Shown: piece by piece, positions 24,191 through 36,016 of the stretch
How the letters are laid out: every line of letters starts with the position of its first letter
Position numbering within the stretch: the stretch's first letter is position 1
Assembly: GCF_037975245.1 (NCBI RefSeq)
Contig: NC_092562.1
Span: 31,064,554 to 31,128,553 of the forward strand
Direction of reading: 5' to 3'
Source: Apostichopus japonicus
Taxonomy: Eukaryota > Echinodermata > Holothuroidea > Aspidochirotida > Stichopodidae
Length of the DNA stretch: 64,000 nucleotides
Position numbers and translations under genes: made by a program
Notes under the pieces: generated by a model
Told to the model about the DNA's origin: nothing
The model's database searches: none
What the model saw: the letters and a program-made list of their open reading frames with translations, nothing else

Positions 24191-26539
24191 CAAAATGACT
24201 ATATATATAAAGAACCTAAACCATCACTCCCATGTAGGAATCATTAATGTTTGTCACATATATTAAAGTCAAATCACTATCAAAAGTTACTATAAAAGCA
24301 GTATGTGATGTTGGGTATCAACTTAAGTGCTCTGGATTTATGTATACTTGACTTATCCAAGGAGGACTGACATAGTGATGTATTCTTCATGTATGTATCC
24401 TAGTTGCAAGTATTTCTTTTCCCTGTCCCTCTCCCTTTACAATACAGTATATATATTTGATATTCTTCCTGTTCTAACATTGCCATTACGATTGTCATCA
24501 TTGAACATGAAAGTCAGGACAAAGAATTGAGTTCTGCCCCGAAAACAATCGAAACACATTGATATTCATTTATCTCTTCTAAATATTTAGATATTGTAAG
24601 AGCTTACATGTATGAAGTTTCATTGCATGAGACCTAGAAATCAGATAAAGAAATAGCATCTATTGAGACACTTACTGTATTTGTGAAAAATCAACTGCAA
24701 AGAAAAAAATTTTAACCCACCACAGCAACAAAATATTATTTTAATACAAAACCAGAGCCATACATCATATATATTTCATATGAGGTGTCATGAAATTCCA
24801 TTTGTCTTCCAGGATGAATCATATACGGTAACCTTAAACACCTTTATTGCTCCAATCCCACCAGAGACAAATAAGTTAACCCCTCTCACTGTCTTTCAAT
24901 TTCTACACTTACCTAAATAACGTTTGTTAAGCTAAATTCAAACATTCACCAACATGTTGGCTAATGAGTGTACAACTATGGTATGAATATAATTTTCTTT
25001 TCTTTGCTGGAAGCTCGGCAGGTTGCCGTAATTAAGTTTTTAAACATGAGCAAGTTTCAAAGTGAAGTGACATTTGGCTGAAGTGGTAAATGGCTGAATC
25101 AAGGTGGAAATATGCAGAATCCCTGGAATATTTGTAACTTCCATGATCAAGAGGGGGGGGGGGGCAAAATAGTTAATAAATTTACATAACCAATCATTCC
25201 TATGATTTTCATGAAAATATTAATAAACTTTGCAGAACTGCAGGTACTGTTTTTATAATTCATAGTTGGATCAAGTCGGATCATCTCAGAAGCAATGCAG
25301 GTTGAAAGACTCTTTTCAAAATACACTCTGGATATCCTACAAAAGTTGGTATCTTGTTCCACTTTGGAGTTGAAGCTGCATAAGTGATTTTGTGATTTTA
25401 GGTAGCTTTTTCATGCAGTATCATGATTTCTTTTTGATGGTCCAGCCATCTATGATTGATTATTTTATCATGCTTCTGGCACAGTTCCAGTTAGTTTTTG
25501 AACATCCTGCAAGGTTTATTGACCATGAAATTGAAATAGGAGAACCCATCATGATAATTCCACCAAACTTTACGGCGTGAACTGTAATGCAACCTCATTC
25601 TCTCCCGATCTTATATGCTCATCTCCCGGAGAACAAAATCCATTCATTTGTCAGGATATAATTGCATTTATCATAATGTTAATGCCATTGTGGTTTCAAG
25701 CTTTAACGTTAGCCAGACAATCACTTTTACTTACTGCGTACTATTATATGACAGAGGTAAAATCTAAAACTGTCCATGTGTTCTTTTTATATTGCTCTTC
25801 TTGTTTCAGCTGGAATTTGTCCACTTTTCTGCAATATGTTCCCTGATTTCCCGATATTTTGGGAATGCAAATTTCTAAATCTCCTAATCTTGTGAAAACA
25901 GGTTGGCAGATATATGTTGCAATAAAATGTTTTGCAAACGACACATGGTAGGGATTTGCGATTAAAGGACAACACTATTCTGTTTCAACATTCTAGTGGT
26001 GTTTTTCGTGCAATCCGGGTCAGAAAGCAGAAAATAATATATTTGGGAAATATAAGAATGGTATTTGCTTATTTGAAAATGTAAAACAAGTTGCCTGTAG
26101 ATTAAGTGAAATAACATCACAAAAGAATGCAAGGATCAAAATTCTTAGAAAGAGGCCAAGAAATGAAGTACTGTACAAGTGTACGCACAATGTCAAGTTT
26201 AAACATGGCTGGGAAGAGACAGGTATGTTACAACGCTTTTGTATTAAAGTATGTAGCAGACCAGCTCAATGTAACTCTTTTTGGAAAGTACAGTAAGCCG
26301 GCCGAGTCAAATAAATGTCAATGTTTTTGGAAATTTTCTCTTTTAAATTCTTAAACTTCAATTACAGGTAGTTATGCTAAACCACTAAACCACTAAATTT
26401 ACATCTAAATTATAGTTTCTGGTTGACCAGCTTGCATAACCATGTTCAAATTATTGTTATTTTGAGGCACTCTTTGTTCAGTAAACCAGCATTGAAATTG
26501 TGTTTATATTTTCAGTGTTGTGCTTGTGATGAACGCAAT
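24191..26539. other. Intron between A and B; nothing recognised
   Basis: AT-rich sequence with poly-G at about 25151-25164. No exon or element boundary was identified. Confidence 0.35.
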
Positions 26540-26599
26540 TCCCAGACGAAAATAATTCCTGGCTTTTAAGCAAGAGTCAAGAAAACCCTGGGTTTCCCT

Positions 26600-27060
26600 G
26601 GATATCCAAGCTTTATTCCTGCCTCAGGTAGCCAAGATTTTGAAAGTCCAGCCTTTTCCTGGCTTCATCTAGGCTCACAAGTCCACACTAGGCAGGAAAA
26701 GTGAGGGCAATGCTATCCTGGTTAGGCAGGAAAAGCCAGGATTTTGAAAGTCCAGCCTTTTCCTGACTTCATCTAGGCTCACAAGTCCACACTAGGCAGG
26801 TAAAGCGAGGGCAATTCTGTCCTGGTTAGGCAGGAAAAGCCAGGATTTTGAAAGTCCAGCCTTTTCCTGACTTCATCTAGGCTCACAAGTCCACCCTAGG
26901 CAGGAAAAGCGAGGGCAATTCTGTCCTGGCTAGGCAGGAAAAGCCAGGATTTTGAAAGTCCAGCCTTTTCCTGGCTTCACCCAGCCTCACAAGTCCACAA
27001 TAGGCAGGAAAAGAGAGTGGAATGCTGTCCTGGCTAGGCAGGAAAAGCCAAGCTTGCCTT
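26600..27060 (+). repeat. 104-bp tandem repeat, four copies
   Basis: TGAAAGTCCAGCCTTTTCCT begins at 26641, 26745, 26849 and 26953, a constant 104-bp period. Units include AGGCAGGAAAAGC and GGCTCACAAGTCCAC. Confidence 0.93.
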
Positions 27061-27519
27061 TTACCCAGTATTAGCTAGTTGTAAGATGGTCAGCTCTTAC
27101 ATAAAGTTTTCTTTTGTACCATAGTTTTACTTGTTTATTAGTGCAGTGCTCACTGTACAGAGGGCTATACATTTGTACAGTATATTTGTAAGTTGTTTTG
27201 TCGTCGGGGGGGGGGGGATTAAGATTTCTCTCTTCTGGGTTGCTAAGCAACTATCTTTGTTCTTCCTGGAAATTAGCTCTCACAGGAAAAGGGGTCTGTG
27301 TATATATATTATAGGAACAAAAGAGTTTTGTGAGGGTATAGGGAGTTAGGCAGTTGGCCATGAGTATTGGAGCAAGACAGTTGCAAAAGACGAGAAATAT
27401 AGTTTTAATGCTGGATAGTTTGTTTTAAACCTTAATTTATCAAATCAAGTTACTGTAGTCCTTATTATTTTATGGAAGGAGTGATATTCACCTGACAGTC
27501 TGGCATGCGTTTTACTATA

Positions 27520-27670
27520 AAGGACATTATTTACTATAAAGGATATTACTTACTTAGAGGATATTATTTTACCATAAAGGGTATTCCGGGACACCATTTG
27601 TTATAACTGACATTATTTTACTGAAAGGACACCCTGGGACACTATTGCTTATTAATTAAAGGATACTACT
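27520..27670 (+). repeat. Degenerate ~20-bp minisatellite
   Basis: Variants of TTTACTATAAAGGACATTA recur about six times with drift (GGACACC variants at the right). Confidence 0.65.
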
Positions 27671-28359
27671 TTGTTGGGATCGGACATTTATCATACAATT
27701 TATTCTGTTCAACTATACTGATGTCGTGGAAGATCTGATGTCGTGTAAGATTCGATTCCCCGCCGACAGCAATGTGTGTCGTCTGGCAAGGGTGTTGTTC
27801 AATAACAACTTCCCGACATGGACGTTAAATGGATGTGTGCCGAGAGATTGGCTTCAGTCAGCTCAAGTGCGAGTCTACAAGCCTCCATGGCTTCTTTCGC
27901 GAGTTCCTGCTTGCGGGAAGATCACATATACATACATACATACAAGATCTGTACTGTACCTGATGTCACCAGCACACCAATTACCAGAACAGATTTATAA
28001 ATTAAGTGTATTAACTTTAAAATTTGGGTGCACCTCTCGACTTTAAGTCGTTTTATTTAATTCTTTGACTGGGCTCAGATCAGCTGTATATTGTTTGTTA
28101 TTCATAATTATAATTTATTTTGATCCAATCCAGTTGAGTGTTCCATTTTTATGTGTCTTGTTCTGTGTTTGGTCATCACACCGAACCCAGAGTTCTCTGA
28201 TCAAGAACAAACGTTTATTTTCAGTCGCTAACACCCTTACATATACATATAATTCATGATTTTAAAGTTATGAAAATTTCCTATACCACAAACACACTAA
28301 CCTCCTATAAGCTAAAAGTAACTGCCAATTACTAGCCAGCAAGATAATTTATATAGGGT

Positions 28360-28700
28360 AAGCATGGACACCTGGCTTTTCTGGGTATGTATACCTGGCT
28401 TTTCCTGGCTCCTCACTGATATAAACAGGGACCTGGCTTTTCCTGGGTAATCCTGGGTGTGCATATATCAGGCTTTTCCTGGTTTTTCCTGGCTCTTCAC
28501 TCACACACTAGACACCTGGCTTTTCCGGGGTAAACCTGGGTTAACCATCCAGGCTTGTCCGGCCTTAACCTGGCTCTAAATGAGTTATATAAACCAGGCT
28601 TTTCCTGTCCGAATTACCATTTTCAAGCCCAGGAATTTCCCTGGGTTAAATCCAGGCTTTTCCTGGCTTATATTCCAGGGAATTCCAGGGTTTTCCTGCC
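28360..28700 (+). repeat. Irregular CCTGGCTTTTCCTGG repeats
   Basis: About ten copies of CTGGCTTTTCCTGG / CAGGCTTTTCC occur at irregular spacing, the same motif as in 26600-27060. Confidence 0.8.
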
Positions 28701-28914
28701 TTAAATTCTCATTTTCATTTAACTATGTGCAGTATGTAATGACTCAACACCAATTGGTGTAGTTGCCCTAATGAATAATTGAAACAAATTCATATTTCTG
28801 CCAAAATTATAGTAATTAAGCAAGAGTAATAAATGTTGCATAGAACCCAATTATTTACTGTAGTCTCATATCCAAGCAATTATCTGTTGAAACTACTTCA
28901 AATACCCTACATAC

Positions 28915-29253
28915 CATTTTCATTTGTCACTAGGACCCTCCATGCAACAGCTGGGCTTTCATCTTCTGTTACAGTGATGGTGTAGATACCAGTCCTTGCA
29001 GCTGTCTCCATGGTAGTAGGTAGGGTAAGAGTAGCAGGTTCACTGCTGATGTTTGTCATTGCTTCATCTGGTACTCTAGGACTATTGAGTGTAAACATAT
29101 AACGCTGAGAATCTTTGGCACCTTGAAGAACTGCTTTATCAAATGTTACATTGGCTGTTTGGGAACCACCTGTGTATACTTCAACGGTAGTTGGATTTGT
29201 TGTGGTTGCCACGGAACTCCTTACCACAGCAACATAGGGAGGATCAGACTGAC
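28915..29253 (-). CDS. Exon: Ig-like module A of a Tie/TEK-like receptor ectodomain (upstream copy)
   Basis: This 339-nt exon encodes 113 codons. It is preceded by a good acceptor (CTGTTACCAG) and followed by a GTATGT donor, with phase-1 introns on both sides. The module starts near YVAVVRSSVATTTNP and ends near VAWRVLVTNEN. It has no cysteines and two N-glycosylation sequons (NVTF, NISS). The C-terminal pattern GIYTITVTEDESPAVAWRVLV looks like the G-x-Y F-strand and following G-strand of an Ig fold. The second Ig domain of vertebrate Tie receptors also lacks the usual disulfide. The Tie assignment rests mainly on the EGF exons downstream. Module A' at 5766-6104 is a near copy differing at about ten residues. 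No signal-peptide exon was recognised upstream, so the true gene start is unknown. The fold could also be FN3-like; the order A-B-EGF favours Ig. Confidence 0.75.
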
Positions 29254-32200
29254 CTGGTAACAGGAATAGAAAATAATTTACTTGATAACGGTGTGACAAA
29301 GAAACTGATTTGGAAGCCTCATAGAATGATAATTAACAGTGCTGAGATACTGAAGCAGCATTTAGTGGTAGACCTCAGAACAACCATGCAGCTGTGAAGC
29401 CTCAAATTAAGTAAGTGTCTGTTACACACACTATAAAAGAGGTCAACTGGAAGATTGATCTTGATTACCTTTTTTTTCTTCAAGTGATATTTTAGAAGAT
29501 CATCAGAACCTTGGGCATGTTACACAAGGGTTGTAAATTTAGTGGGTGTGTGATGGTCCAATGAATTTTCAAATTGTAAAGAAAATCTGGAACATTCACT
29601 TGGACAAAAACTATTAGCCTACTGATAAAGATTGTAAGCCTTCCAGGTACCCCCATTCCCTTCCAACAAGATCTCTGAAAGCTATAAGAAACAAATAGAA
29701 CTGCATTAAAATAGGTTATTAATAAACAGATATTGTAAAAGATATGTGGTGTTCAAAATACCCCATGATCAGAGCACAGACATATTTAACAGTACAGTCA
29801 CATAGGAACCATTATAAATTTTGTCAACAATATCAAATGACCTTAAAATGGATGACAACTGAGAACTCACTAAAATCTTCTTTATACCAAATATATTCAC
29901 CACAACACAACTGACCATTCTGACTTTAATGCTGTCCAACTTACTCCATTTACATGGTTTTAAGAGCTTATATGAACTTTGACCTGCACCAAGAAATAGT
30001 AGAGAAGCATTAAAGAATTCATAGGGTGGCATCATCTATACACACAATAAAGTAGCCTACAAGATTCACAAAAGCTGAGCTTGTTTTAGAGTTTTCCTGT
30101 CTACAAGGCTTTCTGATTTTCATCACTGCAAACCTAAAATAAACTATGGCCTCCACCAAATGCAATACAGCAACCAGAAACCTGACAAGAAAGTGCTATA
30201 TCTACATAGCATGTCAAGAATTCACCTTACATTTGTTAATCTAAAATGCTAAATCATTAAGGGGCATTACAGGTAACTACCAAACTATTGATTCAACAGA
30301 ACTGTGCTTGTAATTGTAAGCTACTTCCGGCCTTTGAACTATTTACAGAACTTTGGGAATCTTAGAAAATCCATGTTTCACCACTTTCTGGAACTTAGCT
30401 CATGGCAACTTTAGATCCTCTGCAAACCAGTTATGCTATATCAACTGGAAGAATTAGTTGACTTGTTCACACCATACCAGACATACCTAGTTCCAGTTTA
30501 TGTACTGCACATGAAGCTATCTATAGCTACCATCATCATTCTATGCATTGGGTAATTATAAGCAATAAAGTATTAACTCGATCAAGCAAGTATGAGAGAG
30601 GATATGATTTATCAGTTACATAGATCAACTGGAAAAGTCTTCATATGGCCTACTTCATGGTGGCGGGATTTGGGCTGCAGTTGTGACAAATGAGTAATGA
30701 GCACTTTCTTGGCATGTATCTATGGCACTTGAACAAACTTGATGAACAAGTAGCATGTGATGTTAGTCCTGCTTCCTGACTCTCATGACCTTTGACAATC
30801 CTTGTGTTTTTATTTCAGCAAAGAAGAAACTTCTCCCTAAATTGTCCTACTTACAAACATATTATCTCTTCATTAATCCAGTATCACTTGCAACAAACTA
30901 AAGACTAACCAAGCCCACAACTGCTTTGTGTTTAAGATATTTATTACCAAACAGACAACAAATTGCTTATGTGAACTTTAATCTAAACATACAAATTTTT
31001 CAAAATTATTTTGTCATTTTGGTTTTCATGGAATCTAAACTTGCTTTTGTTCTAGTTTGCTAGGAGATTATACAAATTTGTAGTGCTTTTGTGGTACACA
31101 AATAAATACTATATTGACGTTTTCCAAGTATTGTTGCTTCTATCTCATCTTGGCTGTTGTGTCCTTAGCTGGGTGTAACTATATACTTGTATTGTAACTC
31201 AATACTCAATTAGGAAAAACACCTACATCTGCTCAATTGCTGGGTGCCTACTATAGCATTGTGCGGGATCCCGGTAGTCACGTTAATCCCGGTATCCTGG
31301 TATTGACTAGTCCCGATCACAGTGCAATATGTGTAAATAGTACCGGGAGTGGGAAAACAACGGGTTATTAAATGTGTTTCGGTATCATTCCCGGGAATCC
31401 CGGACATAATAAAAATATTGACGTATTACTATTTGAAATAAAGAAAAGAAAGCACAGTATTTCTGGTGTCTGTGTTCTTAGTTTGAATAATATCTCATCC
31501 ATTTACGTACTGGCCAAGACCTATATATTAAAGAATCAACTTTTCACAGGGTAATTTGGAACTTTGCTACACCAAATATCTAACGTTACATGGGTTAAGC
31601 CTGTTGCCGGACATCAAAGTTATTCTGAATTTTTGTTATTTATTGTGAAGGTTCCCATGTATAAAATCTTACCACATGTATTTCACCTCGTTTTGATATA
31701 ATAATTATAACAATTTTAATAAATTTTGAGCCAAAACCACAGGGAGAATTATATCCAGCTTAAATCCATCTTCGCTCAGGACTGTATATTATAGCCTAGT
31801 GTCACAAACAGGTACACAAAGTGCAGTACGGTACTTGAGAGTTAATGCAGTAATGAAATGGATTTGTTTATTATTGCGGAGGGTTCCACGATGTCATTTA
31901 GAGTTATCTTTGGCTACTTTTTTAATTTTGATGAACTTTTTGTACAAAAGATGGATATTGTACCTATTGAAAGTATATGGAGAACACAACAGACGATTAA
32001 TGATATAAGTAGTTCTGTACTATTCTCATGTATATATAGTTTATAATCTCATATTTACATAGCCACTTTGTTACATTATTCTTGTCTGAAGTTCCAAACA
32101 CGTGGTGACTTGTTGATAGTTGAACAATTTTCATTTGAAGGGTTGCCCTATTCCAACATCATGGAATAGTGGGGAATTTCCAATTTCCGGATGTGTATGG

Positions 32201-32468
32201 ATTACTGGTTTTATCCTTGTGCGAACATGTTAAATCTAATATCGTACACTGAGTATGTATGAAGCATGCTTGGGGTGCTTTTTTCCAAGGTTTGTGATGT
32301 TTGTTTTGAAAGTACATGGCCTAGGCTATGACATTAAAAGCGTGACATTGACAGTCTCGTAACTAAGTGCTTTGCAATGTTGGGGAAATCCTGGTAGTAG
32401 TTATGATACCCAGATTCATGTTGCAACACTACCGGTTGTGTGAAATTTGCACTACCGCACAACCCTAT
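29254..32468. other. Upstream intron or flank of module A; nothing coding recognised
   Basis: I searched the minus strand for a signal-peptide exon and saw none that could be supported. A GC-rich patch at 31264-31405 with repeated CCCGG words (CGGGATCCCGG, CCCGGGAATCCCGG) has weakly inverted ends and may be a small MITE. Confidence 0.35.
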
Positions 32469-33116
32469 ACGGTACTAGGACATCCTGTCCACTGCCGATC
32501 TAACTATGAGTCAATGAGAGGATGCATCAATAGGTTATATATCCCCAACATAGTACTGTACTAGGACATCCTGTTCACTGCCAATCTAACTATGAGTCAA
32601 TGATAGGATACATCAGTAGATTATATATCCCCAACAAAGTACGGTACTAGGACATCCAGTCCACTGCCAATCTAACTATGAGTCAATGATAGGATACATC
32701 AGTAGGTCATATATCCCCAACACAGTACGGTACTAGGACATCCTGTCCACTGCCAATCTAACTATGAGTCAATGATAGGATACATCAGTAGGTCATATAT
32801 CCCCAACACAGTACGGTACTAGGACATCCAGTCCACTGCCAATCTAACTATGAGTCAATGATAGGATACATCAGTAGGTTATATATCCCCAACACAGTAC
32901 TGTACCAGGACATCCTGTTCACTGCCAATCTAACTATGAGTCAATTAGAGGATACATCAGTAGGTTATATATCCCCAACACAGTACGGTACTAGGACATC
33001 CTGTCCCCTGCCAATCTAACTATGAGTCAATGATAGGATACATCAGTAGGTTATATATCCCCAACACAGTACTGTACTAGGACATCCTGTCCACTGCCAA
33101 TCTAACTATGAGTCAA
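32469..33116 (+). repeat. 86-bp satellite array, segment 1 (~7.5 units)
   Basis: TCAATGA/TCAATGAG recurs at 32511, 32597, 32683, 32769 and 32855, giving a constant 86-bp period. The unit contains GTACGGTACTAGGACATCC, CACTGCCAATCTAACTATGA and GTAGGTTATATATCCCCAAC. The array is cut by the insertion starting at 33117 and resumes at 36017. Confidence 0.97.
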
Positions 33117-36016
33117 CAGTGTAGGACTTTCACGGTCGTCCGGTCGTCCGTGACGACTAGAAATTACGTCGGACTACCAAATCTTTCAAAATGTTGTGTG
33201 CTTGGTTGTCCTTCGGACGACCAAAAAAAAATGAAGGCTTTGAAGAATTATTGAGCCTAATTATATTTCATTAAAAACGAAAGTCAATTTAATTAAATAG
33301 TTTCTGAATAACACCCAAACCAAACATGAATTATTTAAAAACATGCGCGAAATATTAACTTTACAACATCGTTAGAAAAAAATCTTTTTGAGTCTCTAAT
33401 GACGTACCCAGAAAACAAATGAGACTTGTGGCTAAATGTCAGTGCAATGCATTTTGTACGGTGTTGTAACAACAGTCGATCAGAGACACTGACAGTCTAT
33501 AGGCCGAATGAAAATGCATTGCTGGACAATGGGGGAAATCTAGCCTATACTGCTGAATTTGTGACGCAGTTATAAGATATCCATGGAATATTTTCAGTAT
33601 TGCTGTTATCTTCGACCACATGGTTGCCTAACAGCACACTAAGTCAATTGGGAAAATCTAGCCTATACCGCTGAATTTGTGCCGCAGTTATAAGGTATCC
33701 ATGGAATACAGTAATGTTATTAGCGAAAAATACTGACAACTTTTTTAATTCATATTGTCACGAAACGGAAACTGAGGAAAATTTTTAAATGACAAGTTAG
33801 AGTAGCTATATTACGTGATAAAATAAAAGGAGATTAAATCTGTTTTACAATCTTTAAAAAGTTACAACAAAACTGTCGATATTATGAAACAAACTACGTT
33901 CGGCAAAGCCCCATTTCTAGACTGCCTTACAATGAACAGCGTGCACTATACATACATCAGTTTACAACAACTGCAGTGTTTACCCCTAACATTTTTGGCA
34001 CGTTTCCAAAAAACTTTTCATGTAGTAAACTATTTTGGCTCCACTCTAGAATTAATAAGGTCAGTCAGTAAAGGATCGGTAAAGTTATGCGAAATATTAT
34101 CTTAGACGTTCAAGAAAAGTAGTTAAATATCCCCGTAACATTAAGGTAGGTAAAACACACGTCACGACAACCGACTCCTCCGCATGAACAAAACAATCTA
34201 TTCCCCATGATACACGAGGCACAGTCTATACCATACAGACATAGCACGATGTCAAGGCCCAATGGCTATAGTATGGCCATCTTTATGAAAGTAAACCTTT
34301 TAATCCCATGTTTTAGGCCACTTGGCATGATTAACTAAATGCTAAATATTTTTCCCATGTCCTTTTGGAAAACGTCAACTTCGCAAAATACAATTAGTTG
34401 TGTTTTTGTTGTTACGTGAGATCCGTAACCGACGAAGTGGTTAGGCTATATACTATACACTAAACTATGGTAGGATATTAATTTTTCCGTTTTTGGTGGA
34501 AATTCTAGAAAATACTTTTTCCCCGCGCTTAACACCAGATGTGGTCTGATGGTTTGTTCATAAATGGGTGAACTAGAGCCTTGTTTACATGACATTAGTT
34601 GCATTTAGCACGATATGCCAGTTTCGCGTGAATTTTTCGAAAGTATTTTGCTCGATCTTTCGTAAAGTTTGAAAGGTGTACCAACTTACTGTTCGTACAC
34701 AATTGGTAATTTCTCTACTGATTTTCAGGGTTTTTTCTCTATACAGTCAATGTTGTAAAGGACGGGTTTTTTCGTTCAAAAGTTCAAAAGTCAGTAAATG
34801 AAGTTGATAAACTCTATTTCTTTTCAACTTTCTTAACCATGGAAAGCTAGAATAACATTTACAAATAAAACGGAGAAAGGATAATCGCATATGTATATAC
34901 ATTTATTTCAAATTTCTTTCACAAGAAATTATCGTCATTTGTTTAATCCAAAAAAAATATCGTTGTGAAAAAAAATTATCACGATAATAATAATTTTCGA
35001 TATATCGCCCAACCCTACGTGATAGTCTCAGATACAATTTAAATGCTTCTTTGTACCACCAGTGATTGTTGTCAAAATGTACGTAACAAATATGAGACAA
35101 GGCCTAACGGTATGATATTTGAGTGCAGACATATTATAGCCATTACCACAAGCTTCGTTATCTCTACACAGGGGAAAGTAAACGTTGCAAGTAATTGTAC
35201 TTCGTGTTCATTGAGCACTAAAAAATGCAAGATTGTTTGCAGACAATCGGTAGGGACTATTAGCCAATCAAACCACGGGAATCTTGGTAAAGCGTCATTG
35301 TCTATTTTTAGCATGAAAATCTCTGTAATGAAGTTTTAGTAGCCCTGTACCTTGCGGTTGATTGTTATGATATATTTATTTTCAAACAAGTTCAATGATC
35401 TGTAGGAGTAGGAGAACTTTTGATTCTTGTCAGAAGAAATAATGAAAGATGTTCATTCAAAAATATGTTTTGTTATGTTTCCCGTTGACCTAGTTGTGAG
35501 TGTGTACTTGGGGATTGCAAGCAATTTGAAGATTTTGCGTCCCTGGCCAAAACATTGCGTCCAGTACCCAGAATCCTGTGTTCGTAGTAATGCGGGAATA
35601 CTTTCGTTATTGCTGTTATCTTAGACCACATGGTAGCACACCTCAATGGGAATATCTTGCCTAACCATAGGTTTGCCAACAAAAAAAATCACACTGCGTA
35701 GTATTTGGGTAATAAATAAGGAACCGGGAAGTATCGCGTCGGGCGGGTATCCGGGTACCCGGATACCTGGTGCAAACACTTTTTGAAAACAGTACACAAT
35801 AACATGGTTATATATGCTAAACTACTAAAGCTTTGGTTGACACAATCAGATTGAGCACCAAAATGTTTTGTCTTGTATTATTTGTGTTCATTTTCAATTT
35901 TGGTGGAAAATTTGGAAGGACTACCAAGTTTTTTGCAGGACTACCAAATATTTGAAAATCCTTGAAATTGGTAGTCCTTCGGACAACCTTCTCAAATACC
36001 TGAAAATCCAACACTG
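33117..36016. mobile_element. 2.9-kb TIR transposon inserted in the 86-bp satellite
   Basis: The left end CAGTGTAGGACTTTCA and the right end (reverse complement) CAGTGTTGGATTTTCA are inverted copies. The interrupted satellite supplies the empty site: AGTCAA occurs on both sides (33111-33116, 36017-36022). This gives a 6-bp duplication, or 8 bp (TGAGTCAA) if the right boundary is moved inward by three bases. CAGTG ends suggest hAT, but this is unproven. The subterminal regions repeat GGTAGTCCTTCGGAC-type words. No transposase was recognised. An internal ~75-bp segment (GAAATCTAGCCTATAC...) is duplicated at about 33535 and 33655. Confidence 0.8.
34750..34985 (-). repeat. Dispersed repeat segment, copy 2
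   Basis: Reverse-complement match of 3290-3545, here inside the 2.9-kb element. It shows the two otherwise unrelated TIR elements share or have captured the same sequence. Confidence 0.65.

Larger units (their letters stand above)
26540..28710. mobile_element. Probable transposon with CAGG-rich subterminal repeats
   Basis: Both ends are dense in CCAGGCTTTTCCTGG-type near-palindromes. The left end near 26590 (AAAACCCTGGGTTTCCCTGG) is similar in reverse complement to the right end near 28675-28700 (CCAGGGAATTCCAGGGTTTT). The middle 1.3 kb is unrelated. This layout suggests one element, but exact termini and target duplication were not found. Confidence 0.45.

Noticed and set aside
27726-28046. 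106-codon frame with Cys/Arg-rich sequence and a GATTCGATTCC B-box-like word
   Set aside because: No A box at the right distance, no family match for either frame, no splice support.
29769-30035. Candidate signal-peptide exon upstream of module A
   Set aside because: The frame is not preceded by a promoter-like region, lacks a clean n-h-c signal structure and has no phase-1 donor at a suitable place.
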